Below are positions 19,263 through 27,531 of a stretch of 64,000 nucleotides of DNA, one piece after another (the stretch's first letter is position 1; each line of letters opens with the position of its first letter). The DNA is taken from contig JAFUFD010000088.1 in NCBI GenBank assembly GCA_017470055.1, forward strand, positions 124,001-188,000, read 5' to 3'. The notes beneath the pieces were generated by a model, which saw only the letters and a program-made list of their open reading frames with translations, was not told the DNA's origin and did not search any database. A program made the position numbers and the translations under genes. This stretch comes from Prevotella sp. GTDB taxonomy: Bacteria; Bacteroidota; Bacteroidia; Bacteroidales; Bacteroidaceae.

Positions 19263-20371
19263 GAGTCGTCTATCTATATCCTGCATTAGCGATCTGGGGC
19301 GGCATTGAGCGCATCCTGGTTGATAAGATGAACTATCTGGTTCGTCAGTATGGCTATGAGGTATATATGATTACGTCAGACCAAGGGCAACATGAGATCT
19401 CTTTTGATTTAGATGAGCGTGTCCGTTTTATTGATCTGAATGTCCGGTTCCATCAGCGTTATCGGTATCGCCTATGGCGTAGGTGGGAGGTCTATCGGAA
19501 GATGTCTCGTTCCTATCATCATCAGTTGAAGGCAATGCTTCAGGAAATCGCTCCAGACATATTGGTGTGTACTACGGTTCAGGCGGTAAGACCTTTGCTG
19601 AGAATCAAGGGCAATATTCCTTTGGTGGTGGAGTCACATATGAATTTCCTGCATCCAGATACCTGGAAACAGAAATTGCGCACTTATCTCAATAATCATT
19701 GGATAGGAAAGACGGAGGCTGTGGTAACGCTTACGAATGGTGATGCGGAAGACTGGTGGCGTGTGAGCAAGCATGTCCATGTGATGCCCAATGTGGTGAA
19801 TCTTAACAAGACGACTCAGTTTAGTGATTGCACATCAAAACGTGTTCTTTTCGTCGGCAGGTTTGAGGAACAGAAGAGCATAGGAGATTTGTTTGACATC
19901 TGGCAGATGGTGCATCACAAATTCCCTGATTGGCAATTGGATCTTTATGGCGAGGGAATCCTCTGGAACCATTTCCGTCAATTGGCTGACACGCTGAATT
20001 GTCGTATTGTTGTGCATGAGCCTACTCGGCATATTTTTGAAGTATATAAGAATAGCGGTATCCTTGTGTTGACATCTCTCTATGAGCCATTCGGTCTGGT
20101 GTTGCCTGAAGGGATGAGTTGTGGACTGCCTATCGTGTCATTTGACTGTCCTCATGGTCCAGCCACGATTATCACAGACCAAGAGGAGGGTTTCCTAATT
20201 CCCAATCGTGACAAGCGGTTGTTTGCGGAGCGCTTGGGAGAGTTAATGGCTGATTTGGATCTACGCCAGCAGATGGGAATGAAGGCTATTGTCTCTTCCC
20301 AGCGCTTCTCAGAAGAGAGAATCATGCCGATGTGGAAAAAACTCTTCGAGCAGTTATCCTCTCTTTCCTAA
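19259..20371 (+). CDS. GT4-type glycosyltransferase
   Basis: A 370-residue GT-B enzyme: VVYLYPALAIWGGIERILVD at the N-terminus, RVLFVGRFEEQKSIGDLFDI starting the donor domain and SLYEPFGLVLPEGMSCGLPI as the E-x7-E motif, followed by SFDCPHGPATIITDQEEGFL. It is a paralogue of 13699-14856. It overlaps the GT2 gene upstream by 4 bases, and its last 18 bases overlap the convergent acyltransferase gene. Confidence 0.93.
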   Translation: MRVVYLYPALAIWGGIERILVDKMNYLVRQYGYEVYMITSDQGQHEISFDLDERVRFIDLNVRFHQRYRYRLWRRWEVYRKMSRSYHHQLKAMLQEIAPDILVCTTVQAVRPLLRIKGNIPLVVESHMNFLHPDTWKQKLRTYLNNHWIGKTEAVVTLTNGDAEDWWRVSKHVHVMPNVVNLNKTTQFSDCTSKRVLFVGRFEEQKSIGDLFDIWQMVHHKFPDWQLDLYGEGILWNHFRQLADTLNCRIVVHEPTRHIFEVYKNSGILVLTSLYEPFGLVLPEGMSCGLPIVSFDCPHGPATIITDQEEGFLIPNRDKRLFAERLGELMADLDLRQQMGMKAIVSSQRFSEERIMPMWKKLFEQLSSLS

Positions 20372-21367
20372 CATCCAAGGCATCTTCGCTTGGAAGAATA
20401 AGATAATAGGATAGAGCAGGAGGGTGACAAGGAGTCCTAAACTATATGCCTCCAACGGCGTGTAGACATAATCTCCCGATACATGGAAAATGGGCTTGAG
20501 AATACTGTAACGGATAAATCCCACCATCATCCAGTGCATTCCGATGAATACCATCGTGCCATTGGAGTAGTTGACGATGATATCAGAACGGACCCCATTC
20601 AGCATCTTACAGAAGAAGATAAAGGCAAACAGTCCTGCCAGTACAGTAGGGAAATACGAGAGCATGTGCAAGGGGAAATACGTCTCGTTGGCGTGGTAGT
20701 TAAAGAGCACGATGCTGAGTATGAAAGTAATGGCAAACCATGTGGCGTCTTTCCTCAGGTCGCACTTCTTGAATACCTCATATTGTCGGCACAGGTAGCC
20801 CATATAATAGAATATCAAGGACTTGGAAATACCAATGAGTACATACTGCGCCGTGAAGTGATTGTATTTACTGACAACATAGAGGGCGATTCCAAGAGCA
20901 CATAAGACAACCATGAGGAGTTGCCCGTATTTCAGGTGGAAACTGAAGTCTAACAAAAGGTGGGCGATGAGCAGGGCTGCGATAAACCATGTGACGGGGT
21001 TCAGTTCATACGAGAAACTGCTATTTGTCTGAAGCAGGAACATGCCGATGATGGGCTTGAGTGCCACAGACGGATGAGTGGGTAGAAATCCATGGATGAT
21101 ATAGAACCTTGCAAACCAGAACGGATAAAACAGAATGTTATAGACAAGATAGGGAATGATGAGGGAATGCCAGTATCTCCTCAGATTGTCTTTCCAGTCT
21201 GTGCGCTTCTTTTTCAGATAGCCGGAGTTGAACATCAGACAGGCAAGGAGGAAGACCTCAAAATAAGTCACAGGCTGATCGCCCCGTGTCTGCGGGATAT
21301 GACATGGAATGGTCAGTGCCACGGCAAGGAACTTCGACCAGTCCATCCAATTGATTCTCTCATTCAT
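20354..21367 (-). CDS. Membrane acyltransferase (acyltransferase 3 / fucose-4-O-acetylase-like)
   Basis: A 337-residue integral membrane protein with about ten hydrophobic segments, matching the AT3 family that acylates surface polysaccharides. MNERINWMDWSKFLAVALTI and the HIPQTRGDQPVTYFEVFLLA stretch correspond to the first helix and the conserved region after it. I choose the ATG at 21367: it follows the -7 box, whereas longer in-frame extensions to 21712 run antisense through the next gene. The substrate is presumably a sugar in the locus glycan, with acetyl as the likely acyl group. Confidence 0.85.
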   Translation of the reverse strand: MNERINWMDWSKFLAVALTIPCHIPQTRGDQPVTYFEVFLLACLMFNSGYLKKKRTDWKDNLRRYWHSLIIPYLVYNILFYPFWFARFYIIHGFLPTHPSVALKPIIGMFLLQTNSSFSYELNPVTWFIAALLIAHLLLDFSFHLKYGQLLMVVLCALGIALYVVSKYNHFTAQYVLIGISKSLIFYYMGYLCRQYEVFKKCDLRKDATWFAITFILSIVLFNYHANETYFPLHMLSYFPTVLAGLFAFIFFCKMLNGVRSDIIVNYSNGTMVFIGMHWMMVGFIRYSILKPIFHVSGDYVYTPLEAYSLGLLVTLLLYPIILFFQAKMPWMLGKRG

Positions 21368-21370
21368 GGT

Positions 21371-21410
21371 GCAAAGGTACGAAATATTCCGAAATAATTC
21401 GTACCTTTGC
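21371..21410. promoter_or_regulatory. Mirror-image divergent -7 boxes in a perfect 13-bp inverted repeat
   Basis: GCAAAGGTACGAA (21371-21383) and TTCGTACCTTTGC (21398-21410) are perfect inverse copies around a 14-base AT-rich centre. Each arm contains a TACCTTTG -7 box facing outward (21379-21372 leftward, 21402-21409 rightward). Distances to the ATGs are 4 bases (21367) and 9 bases (21419). Neither side shows a good TTTG -33 element. Confidence 0.7.
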
Positions 21411-21418
21411 AGGTAAAT

Positions 21419-22441
21419 ATGGCAAAAGAGCGTATACAATACATTGATGCGATGCGGGGACTGACGATGTTCCTCGTAGTATATTCGCATATCTGTGTAT
21501 TTTGTTTCAAGGCATATTTCATTGCCTTCAATGATGTGTTGTTCTTGCTGCGAATGCCATGCTTCTTCTTTATCAGCGGTTGGCTGTTTTATAAGTACGG
21601 GCGTACATGGGATGCACAGACCCTCAAACAAGTTGTCAGCAATAAGTTTATGGTACAGATAGTGCCAACCTTTATCTTCCTTGCCTTGCATGAGCGGTTG
21701 AATTTCTTCCATCAGTTAGGAGCCTTTAAGGGAGGTTATTGGTTTACGTTTGCCCTCTTTTTCTATTTTGTCATATACATCTTGTCAGCCTTGGCGCTAA
21801 GGCGACGTAAGTATCAGGACGGGTGGATGCTTCTGGTGACACTTGTCATATCTGTCGCAGCCTACTGGTATGATATCAATTACCATACTCTCAGTCATCA
21901 AATAGGATGGGGAAGTGATGTGTTGGGCTTCCTTGGTTTCGTCACTTGGCGTTACTATCTTTTCTTCTTCCTGGGCACATTGACGAAGAAGTATTTTGAT
22001 GAGTTCCAGCGCTTGACTGACCGTCTGTTGGTGGTGCTGCCGGTCATTGCTATCTTTGTTCTTGTCGCAATACTGCCGCATGATGAGACTCTTCTGTCTG
22101 CTTATACCCGGTTTGCCATGAGTGGTATCTGTGGAATGGTGATGGTGTTTACCTTCTTCCGCAAGTTTTCCTCATGGTTTACCAAAGAGCGTCTATTAGG
22201 GCGTTGCCTGCAATATGTCGGAATGCGGACATTAGACGTATACCTGCTTCATTTTTTCTTCCTGCCAGAGTCGTTGTTGCCTTACAATCAGATGCTTCTT
22301 GCCTATCATAGTACATGGCTGGAAGTCCTGATAGTGACAGTTGAAGCCCTCATCGTCGTATTGGCTTGTCTGTTGGTAAGTCACATCCTTCGCCTCAGCC
22401 CGTTCTTGGCGCATTACCTTTTTGGTGTTAAAGATAAATGA
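21419..22441 (+). CDS. Membrane acyltransferase (acyltransferase 3 family)
   Basis: A 340-residue multi-pass membrane protein. MAKERIQYIDAMRGLTMFLV followed by VYSHICVF is the AT3 signature (R/K-x10-H region with the catalytic-type histidine), and FFFISGWLFYKYG is the second conserved helix. About ten transmembrane helices follow to the C-terminus. The ATG at 21419 is used because the alternative TTG at 21407 lies within the -7 box. It diverges from the other AT3 gene and its 3' end overlaps the convergent ubiA-like gene by 14 bases. Confidence 0.87.
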   Translation: MAKERIQYIDAMRGLTMFLVVYSHICVFCFKAYFIAFNDVLFLLRMPCFFFISGWLFYKYGRTWDAQTLKQVVSNKFMVQIVPTFIFLALHERLNFFHQLGAFKGGYWFTFALFFYFVIYILSALALRRRKYQDGWMLLVTLVISVAAYWYDINYHTLSHQIGWGSDVLGFLGFVTWRYYLFFFLGTLTKKYFDEFQRLTDRLLVVLPVIAIFVLVAILPHDETLLSAYTRFAMSGICGMVMVFTFFRKFSSWFTKERLLGRCLQYVGMRTLDVYLLHFFFLPESLLPYNQMLLAYHSTWLEVLIVTVEALIVVLACLLVSHILRLSPFLAHYLFGVKDK

Positions 22442-23306
22442 TGGCGAAGAAAGAGGCGACCCAGCCTACGATGCAACATTGGATGAAACGGTCTTTCACC
22501 AATACCTTGGTGGGACTGCCGCTGCGCTGATATACCAGCATGTTCTGCAGATAGCGTAGCAAACCGGCAAGCACCCAGAAATTGGTTAAATATATATAAG
22601 GTGAACCAAATCGCTCGATAACTCCCTCATTCATGGTGTAGATGATATAGCAAACCATCGTGATGGTTCCGACAATCGTAACAGAGAGGTCGATAAACTG
22701 GGCGTTATAGCCTGTGATGCTCTTACGGGGCATCGTGCCTGTCAGTTCATAGATGCGATAATCGTCTTTCCGCTTGGCAAAGGCAAGGAAGAGGGAGAGC
22801 AGGAAGGTCATCAGGGCAAGCCAGCCAGACACGAAGATGTCAGTGGTGAAACCGCCAATCAACACACGCATCACGAAACCGACAGCGATAATGGCGACAT
22901 CCAGGATAGCGTATTGTTTCAGTCTTACGCAATAGGCGATATTCATACCCCAGTAGCCTAACAGAATGGCATAGAGGATAGGCATGTTGACACTGTGAGA
23001 TAAGGTAACGATCAACAGGGACGCTATCAGGCATAGGATCATCACGAAGTAGCCCTCCCAGACACTTACCTTCCCGGCGGCAATGGGGCGCAACCGTTTC
23101 TTGGGATGTAGGCGGTCGTTCTCCACGTCATGGATATCATTGAAGCAATAGATGCTGCTGGAGACAAAGCAAAAGGCAAGGAACGTCCATAGTGTTTGCA
23201 TAAATAAATCCTTGTCCAGCAGGTTGTTGCTGAAAAACAATGGGGCGAACACAAAGGCATTCTTAAACCATTGCAGGGGGCGTAATAGCATCAAAGTATC
23301 CTTCAT
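22428..23306 (-). CDS. UbiA-family prenyltransferase, decaprenyl-phosphate phosphoribosyltransferase-like
   Basis: A 292-residue polytopic membrane enzyme of the UbiA superfamily. The start RPLQWFKNAFVFAPLFFS and the aspartate motif NDIHDVENDRLHPKKRLRPI (Asn56, Asp57, Asp60, Asp64) closely resemble mycobacterial DPPR synthase, which joins phosphoribosyl pyrophosphate to decaprenyl phosphate. That would give a lipid-linked pentose donor (inference). Ubiquinone or menaquinone enzymes of this fold are less similar at these motifs. It sits in the glycan locus and reads from the near-leaderless promoter at 23345-23314. Confidence 0.85.
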   Translation of the reverse strand: MKDTLMLLRPLQWFKNAFVFAPLFFSNNLLDKDLFMQTLWTFLAFCFVSSSIYCFNDIHDVENDRLHPKKRLRPIAAGKVSVWEGYFVMILCLIASLLIVTLSHSVNMPILYAILLGYWGMNIAYCVRLKQYAILDVAIIAVGFVMRVLIGGFTTDIFVSGWLALMTFLLSLFLAFAKRKDDYRIYELTGTMPRKSITGYNAQFIDLSVTIVGTITMVCYIIYTMNEGVIERFGSPYIYLTNFWVLAGLLRYLQNMLVYQRSGSPTKVLVKDRFIQCCIVGWVASFFAIIYL

Positions 23307-23313
23307 CTGAGGG

Positions 23314-23345
23314 CAAAGGTACGATTATGTGAGCAAAAAACCAAA
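23314..23345 (-). promoter_or_regulatory. Promoter of the ubiA-like gene (near-leaderless)
   Basis: Reverse strand TTTG at 23345-23342 and TACCTTTG at 23321-23314, 20 bases apart. The seven bases CCCTCAG separate it from the ATG at 23306. Confidence 0.78.
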
Positions 23346-23349
23346 AAAA

Positions 23350-23381
23350 TTTGACTTTTTACACAAAAAAGTGTATCTTTG
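23350..23381 (+). promoter_or_regulatory. Promoter of the acyltransferase-SGNH gene
   Basis: TTTG at 23350-23353 and TATCTTTG at 23374-23381, 20 bases apart, directly back to back with the ubiA-like promoter. Confidence 0.8.
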
Positions 23382-23407
23382 TATTTGGTTTTATATAAAG
23401 ACAAGGG

Positions 23408-25261
23408 ATGTCGGAGGGCTTACACAGATTCGAGTCGAAGATAGAATTCAGCAAGATAGGTCGCGATTTGTCATTGGATTTCGTGAAGGGTATCTGTATC
23501 TTGCTGGTCTTGTTACACCATACCACGACTCATCAGTTCCAACAGGATTCTCTCTTCTATATATGGGGCTATCCCGCCGTCCCCTTATTCTTGTTGATAC
23601 AGGTGTTTCATTCTTATAAGAGAGGTTTTGAGGAACAGAGATGGAATGTGTTGCGGATATGGAAGAGAGCCGTCTGGCCTTTCGTGCTTCTGGAACTCGT
23701 CATCTTTGTATATCTGATGCTGGCGCATCCCATGGCCTCCTGGCGTTCCATCCTGACTTATTTGGTCTATTGGGGAGGTGGTGGTCCAGGCTCCTATTAT
23801 CCGTGGGTGTATATCCAGTTTGCCTTTCTGTTGCCGCTACTGGCGCCTTTGTTCCGCCGTCTCAACAGTTTTTGGCTTGCCGCTCTCTTCCTGTTGCTGT
23901 CAATAGGAGGTGAGGTGTTATGTAATATGGCGCATCTGCCCGAGTGGCAATACCGCTTGCTCTTCATCCGGTATATCTTCCTCATCTATCTGGGTTATCA
24001 GATGGCGGTGCGAGGAGTCACATTGAATATCCTGACAGTGTCTTTGTCGCTGGTCAGTCTTCTTGCCTTGTATTGTTTTGAGGTGAGGGATTTCCGCCTG
24101 TATCCCATCTTCTACTATGCCGAGAACTGGAAGTCATTCCATTGGATATGCTATTTCTACATCGCCTATCTGATGGTGTATTTCCTTTGCAAGTTCTTCT
24201 ATTGGTTGCCGGCGAATAATAGGATAGAGAATGCGATATGCGTCTTAGGTGAGCACTCTTATGCTATCTATATCTTCCAGTTGTTCTATTTCGTAGTGAT
24301 AGCCCCCTATGTCCGAGAGCAGTTGGAGGTCATTGGAAATCCTGTCGTGATAGCGGTGATTTACTTGCTGTTGGCGATTTTGTTATGCTCAATCCCTGTG
24401 GTCTATTTTGTAAGGGGACTGAGTAGCAGCGCTGTTTTCTGGAAACTATTAATGGTGTCGGCGGCACTAACGGGATCCGTCTTGCTGGTCACGTGGTTGT
24501 GGCGTCCTTTCTATAAACCTGTTGAGCCGTTTGCTCTTTATGAGGTGGATAAGCATGATGATGACACGTTACGAGTCATTATGATTGGCGACAGTTGGGT
24601 GTATTTCCATGAGACACTTCGGCGTGACTCCACCTTTGAGGAGACCCTAAAGCGTGTCTTGGGAAATCGTAAGGTGAAGGTGGCGGCAAAAGGTAAAGGC
24701 GGTGCCACGAGTGGACAAGTCTTTGAGCAGATGAGTGCCGAGCGGATGCTCGCCACGGAGTATGACTTGAGCCATTGCTCTCAGCCGATTATCGAGAAGG
24801 GGGCGGACTATTGCGTGATATCAGCAGGTATTAATGATGCTCGTCAGCGTCGTGGGAAAGACTATTACGTGACAAACTATTTCCATATTATCCATGTGCT
24901 GCTTGCCAATGGTATCCGTCCCGTGGTGATGGAGATTCCTGACGTGGATGTCGACGAGTACTATGAGGGGAATACCCTGTATACCCAACTTCGTGCCCAG
25001 ATTGCAATGCATGCCCTGAAGACGGGACTATATGGTACTTCCGACTATAGCAGGGCGTTGAAAGACTCTCTGACGGCTCATCATCTCATGGACAGTGTCG
25101 TCTATATTCCTGCCGCCTCATGGAATCCAGAGGGGTGGCGTGACAAACGTAACATCTATACCGATGATCATTTCCACCTCAATTTGGCAGGGTATGAGTT
25201 GCTGGACTCTACCTTTGCGGCGGAGATTGTCAAGGATTATCGGGCACGTCGAAGGAAATAG
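23408..25261 (+). CDS. Acyltransferase 3 - SGNH hydrolase fusion (OafA-like O-acetyltransferase)
   Basis: A 617-residue two-domain protein. Residues 1-380 hold about ten membrane helices of the AT3 family (DLSLDFVKGICILLVLLHHT contains the conserved HH). The C-terminal part is an SGNH domain: GDSW near residues 393-396, SAGINDA as the G-x-N-D block and DDHFH near residues 586-590 as the catalytic Asp/His block. Such fusions carry an acyl group across the membrane and attach it to periplasmic glycan. All catalytic blocks are intact. It lies between the ubiA-like gene and a palindromic tandem array. Confidence 0.9.
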   Translation: MSEGLHRFESKIEFSKIGRDLSLDFVKGICILLVLLHHTTTHQFQQDSLFYIWGYPAVPLFLLIQVFHSYKRGFEEQRWNVLRIWKRAVWPFVLLELVIFVYLMLAHPMASWRSILTYLVYWGGGGPGSYYPWVYIQFAFLLPLLAPLFRRLNSFWLAALFLLLSIGGEVLCNMAHLPEWQYRLLFIRYIFLIYLGYQMAVRGVTLNILTVSLSLVSLLALYCFEVRDFRLYPIFYYAENWKSFHWICYFYIAYLMVYFLCKFFYWLPANNRIENAICVLGEHSYAIYIFQLFYFVVIAPYVREQLEVIGNPVVIAVIYLLLAILLCSIPVVYFVRGLSSSAVFWKLLMVSAALTGSVLLVTWLWRPFYKPVEPFALYEVDKHDDDTLRVIMIGDSWVYFHETLRRDSTFEETLKRVLGNRKVKVAAKGKGGATSGQVFEQMSAERMLATEYDLSHCSQPIIEKGADYCVISAGINDARQRRGKDYYVTNYFHIIHVLLANGIRPVVMEIPDVDVDEYYEGNTLYTQLRAQIAMHALKTGLYGTSDYSRALKDSLTAHHLMDSVVYIPAASWNPEGWRDKRNIYTDDHFHLNLAGYELLDSTFAAEIVKDYRARRRK

Positions 25262-25278
25262 TAATAGCCTAAGGTAAA

Positions 25279-25365
25279 TTCCCACGCTGGGAATCTTTCT
25301 TTCCCACGTTGGGAATTTATCTTTCCCACGTTGGGAATTTTCTTTTCCCACGTTGGGAATTTTCT
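25279..25365. repeat. Four-copy 22-bp palindromic tandem array
   Basis: The 15-base palindrome TTCCCACGTTGGGAA starts at 25279 (with C for the first T after CG), 25301, 25323 and 25345, exactly 22 bases apart. The 7-base spacers are T-rich (TCTTTCT, TTTATCT, TTTTCTT). It lies between convergent genes and ends at the stop codon of the leftward glycosyltransferase. Each copy could form a GGGAA-type hairpin followed by T in either direction. Confidence 0.93.
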
Positions 25366-26550
25366 TTAGGTGGCTACAGACTCCAATGCCTCAAAGAATT
25401 CTTTAGCGTAGCGTTCCTTGCTAAACTGCAGGGAACGGCTTTTTGCCGCTTCACCCATCTGCTGGCGGAGAACCGTGTCTTGGCGGAGTTGTAGAATGCT
25501 CTCTGCAAGTTGGTGGGGGAGCGTGTCGGTGACATTCAACAGTAGTCCGCAGTCAGGAGTAACCGTCTCTGGAATACCTCCCTTATTGGTGGTGATGACG
25601 GGTAGTCCCGTCGCCATTGCCTCGATACAGGTCAGTCCTAATGGCTCATCCCAGATAGAGGGCAGGACAGCGATGTCGGCAAGGGCAAGCAGGGAGGGAA
25701 TCTCACGATAAGGCTTATATCCTGTGAAGATGATACGGTCTTTGAGCGAAGACGCCAAGGTTCGTAACTCTTGGATAAACGGACTTTCTTCCATCTCATT
25801 GCCATAGAAAGTGCCTCCAACAATCATGAGTTTGATGTCTGGATATTCTTTGAGTTCCTGCATGGCAAACAATAATTGACGAATACCTTTCTCTTCAATC
25901 ACACGCCCAGAGAAAACCATCACGAAGTCATCTTCAGCCAAGCCGAAGGAAGCCCTGTCTTGGGGGTGGTAGTCGGAGAACGTCTTCAGATCGATACCGT
26001 TCAGAACAGTCTTACATTTCTTATCTAAGTCATCAATCGTCAGCACCCTTGATTTGATGTATTCTGAGACGGTGATGATACTGTCGGCACGGTCGTAGAC
26101 CTCCTGAGGATCCTTACTTTGCGCATTGAGGAAGTCATTATGGATATGATAGACTATCTTGGCCTTGTATTTCCGAGGAATTTTCAGTCCATAGCCAGGG
26201 CGGTTCTCGATAACCACCATGTCATAGTCATGTGCCATAATTTGTTTAAGTGACTCCTCAAAATAATATTCTATCGTATAGTGGTAGTATTCATCCTTGT
26301 TCAGCAAGTGTAGGAAGTGCTTGCGAATCTTAGCACCAAAACTCCTGACATCAATAAAAAGGTAGTGGTTGACTGCAGACTGTAGGGCAGGGTGGCGCGT
26401 CGCCTCCTCGTCATCGACACTATAGACCGTGATGTCGTGCAGGTGGTGCTGGTTGTTATACTCCAAATAGAAATCGATAAGGTTCTCAACAGCCCCGCCT
26501 TGCACGGCAGGGACTGGCAGAATACCCGATGTCAAAATTGCGATTCTCAT
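25366..26550 (-). CDS. GT4-type glycosyltransferase
   Basis: A 394-residue GT-B enzyme: MRIAILTSGILPVPAVQGGA is the N-terminal loop, VIENRPGYGLKIPRKYKAKI the acceptor domain, FVMVFSGRVIEEKGIRQLLF the start of the donor domain and WDEPLGLTCIEAMATGLPVI the E-x7-E motif. The start at 26550 leaves 4 bases after the preceding stop (26555) and fits the family start; an upstream in-frame ATG at 26604 would overlap that gene by 50 bases. Second gene of a leftward pair with the HxRRGD glycosyltransferase. Confidence 0.93.
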   Translation of the reverse strand: MRIAILTSGILPVPAVQGGAVENLIDFYLEYNNQHHLHDITVYSVDDEEATRHPALQSAVNHYLFIDVRSFGAKIRKHFLHLLNKDEYYHYTIEYYFEESLKQIMAHDYDMVVIENRPGYGLKIPRKYKAKIVYHIHNDFLNAQSKDPQEVYDRADSIITVSEYIKSRVLTIDDLDKKCKTVLNGIDLKTFSDYHPQDRASFGLAEDDFVMVFSGRVIEEKGIRQLLFAMQELKEYPDIKLMIVGGTFYGNEMEESPFIQELRTLASSLKDRIIFTGYKPYREIPSLLALADIAVLPSIWDEPLGLTCIEAMATGLPVITTNKGGIPETVTPDCGLLLNVTDTLPHQLAESILQLRQDTVLRQQMGEAAKSRSLQFSKERYAKEFFEALESVAT

Positions 26551-26554
26551 GATA

Positions 26555-27391
26555 TTACCAGTCGAATATTTCGTTGCCGTTCTCAAAGTGGAAGAAGTCG
26601 ACAATCTTAGAGAAACTTTTGTCTGTGAAGGTCTGGTCTTTGCTCTCTAAAAAACAGAGAGGCACCTCCCCGATGAATGACGCCCATCGGCTATAACTGC
26701 TGAAAGGACCCGTGATACGGTCGCAGAGCGTCAATGTATAGAGGTCGAGAATGGCACCAGAGGGCTCTTTCCCGAAACGACGGCAGACACAACCTTCGAA
26801 GGTGTCTAAGGAAAAATCCTCGTTGCTGCTGATGAAGAAACCAACCTTCTTGTCTGGGTAGACTTGTTGGATGCGTAACATAAACTGGCGGTACTCCTCT
26901 AACTCATAGAAGAAACGTCCGTCATTCCATGTGGCATAGTCCCCTCTACGGATATGTACGCCGACAACGAGGTCGCTCTCTTTCCGCAGGTCAGCAACCA
27001 TTGCCTCTGCTTTCTGCATGATATCTTCCTTAGGACGGAACACCTGTTGCAGTTGCGGCATGGTCTGGGCAAGATAGCGGATGTCGGTACGAGTCTTCCA
27101 TCCCTTGGTGAAACCCAGTTTCTTGAAGATAGCATCCCATACCTTATTATGTGTCACTTTCCATGTCAGATGTTTATACCATCCCCATCCCTTTGGCAGG
27201 TTTAGGAACCACTTATGATAAAGAGGGTAGTAGATAAAGGGGGCGTGGAGCAGATGCGGGAAATCCTCTATCGTCCAGTCATAGAAGATAATCACCATCT
27301 TCTTCCGTTCAGCGATACATTGTGCCACAGAGGCAAGGTAAGTCCATAGCCTGTTGCAGGTCTGTCCGGGGGCATCACATATAACTCTCAT
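26555..27391 (-). CDS. Fucosyltransferase-like glycosyltransferase (HxRRGD motif)
   Basis: A 278-residue protein related to alpha-1,2/alpha-1,6-fucosyltransferases (GT11/GT23 fold). The GDP-binding HIRRGDY motif is at residues 147-153, the GQTCNRLWTYLASVAQ start parallels the GNQ-F-Y loop of GT11, and TGPFSSYSRWASFI matches the conserved C-terminal motif. The use of GDP-fucose is inferred; no GDP-fucose synthesis genes are in view. A -7 box TAACTTTG on the reverse strand lies 27 bases before the start. Confidence 0.82.
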   Translation of the reverse strand: MRVICDAPGQTCNRLWTYLASVAQCIAERKKMVIIFYDWTIEDFPHLLHAPFIYYPLYHKWFLNLPKGWGWYKHLTWKVTHNKVWDAIFKKLGFTKGWKTRTDIRYLAQTMPQLQQVFRPKEDIMQKAEAMVADLRKESDLVVGVHIRRGDYATWNDGRFFYELEEYRQFMLRIQQVYPDKKVGFFISSNEDFSLDTFEGCVCRRFGKEPSGAILDLYTLTLCDRITGPFSSYSRWASFIGEVPLCFLESKDQTFTDKSFSKIVDFFHFENGNEIFDW

Positions 27392-27495
27392 CCTTTTGCT
27401 TTGTTGTTATTTTGCAAAGTTACGAAATAAAATTCAAATGCTCTCTTTTTATTTAAATAAATTTGTTTTCTCTTCGTTTAATCGAAATTTTGCAC

Positions 27496-27503
27496 TATCT
27501 TTG
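27496..27503 (+). promoter_or_regulatory. -7 box of iorA
   Basis: TATCTTTG followed by CA, 28 bases before the ATG. The -33 element is poor. Confidence 0.65.
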
Positions 27504-27531
27504 CACATTATGGAATAAAACTTAACGAGAT

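Noticed and set aside
21368..21712. Longer N-terminus for the leftward acyltransferase
   Set aside because: The extension is antisense to the divergent acyltransferase gene, crosses the divergent promoter and is unrelated to the AT3 family.
25279..25365. CRISPR array
   Set aside because: Repeats are palindromic and the 7-base spacers are T-rich and alike, far too short for CRISPR spacers; no cas genes in the window.
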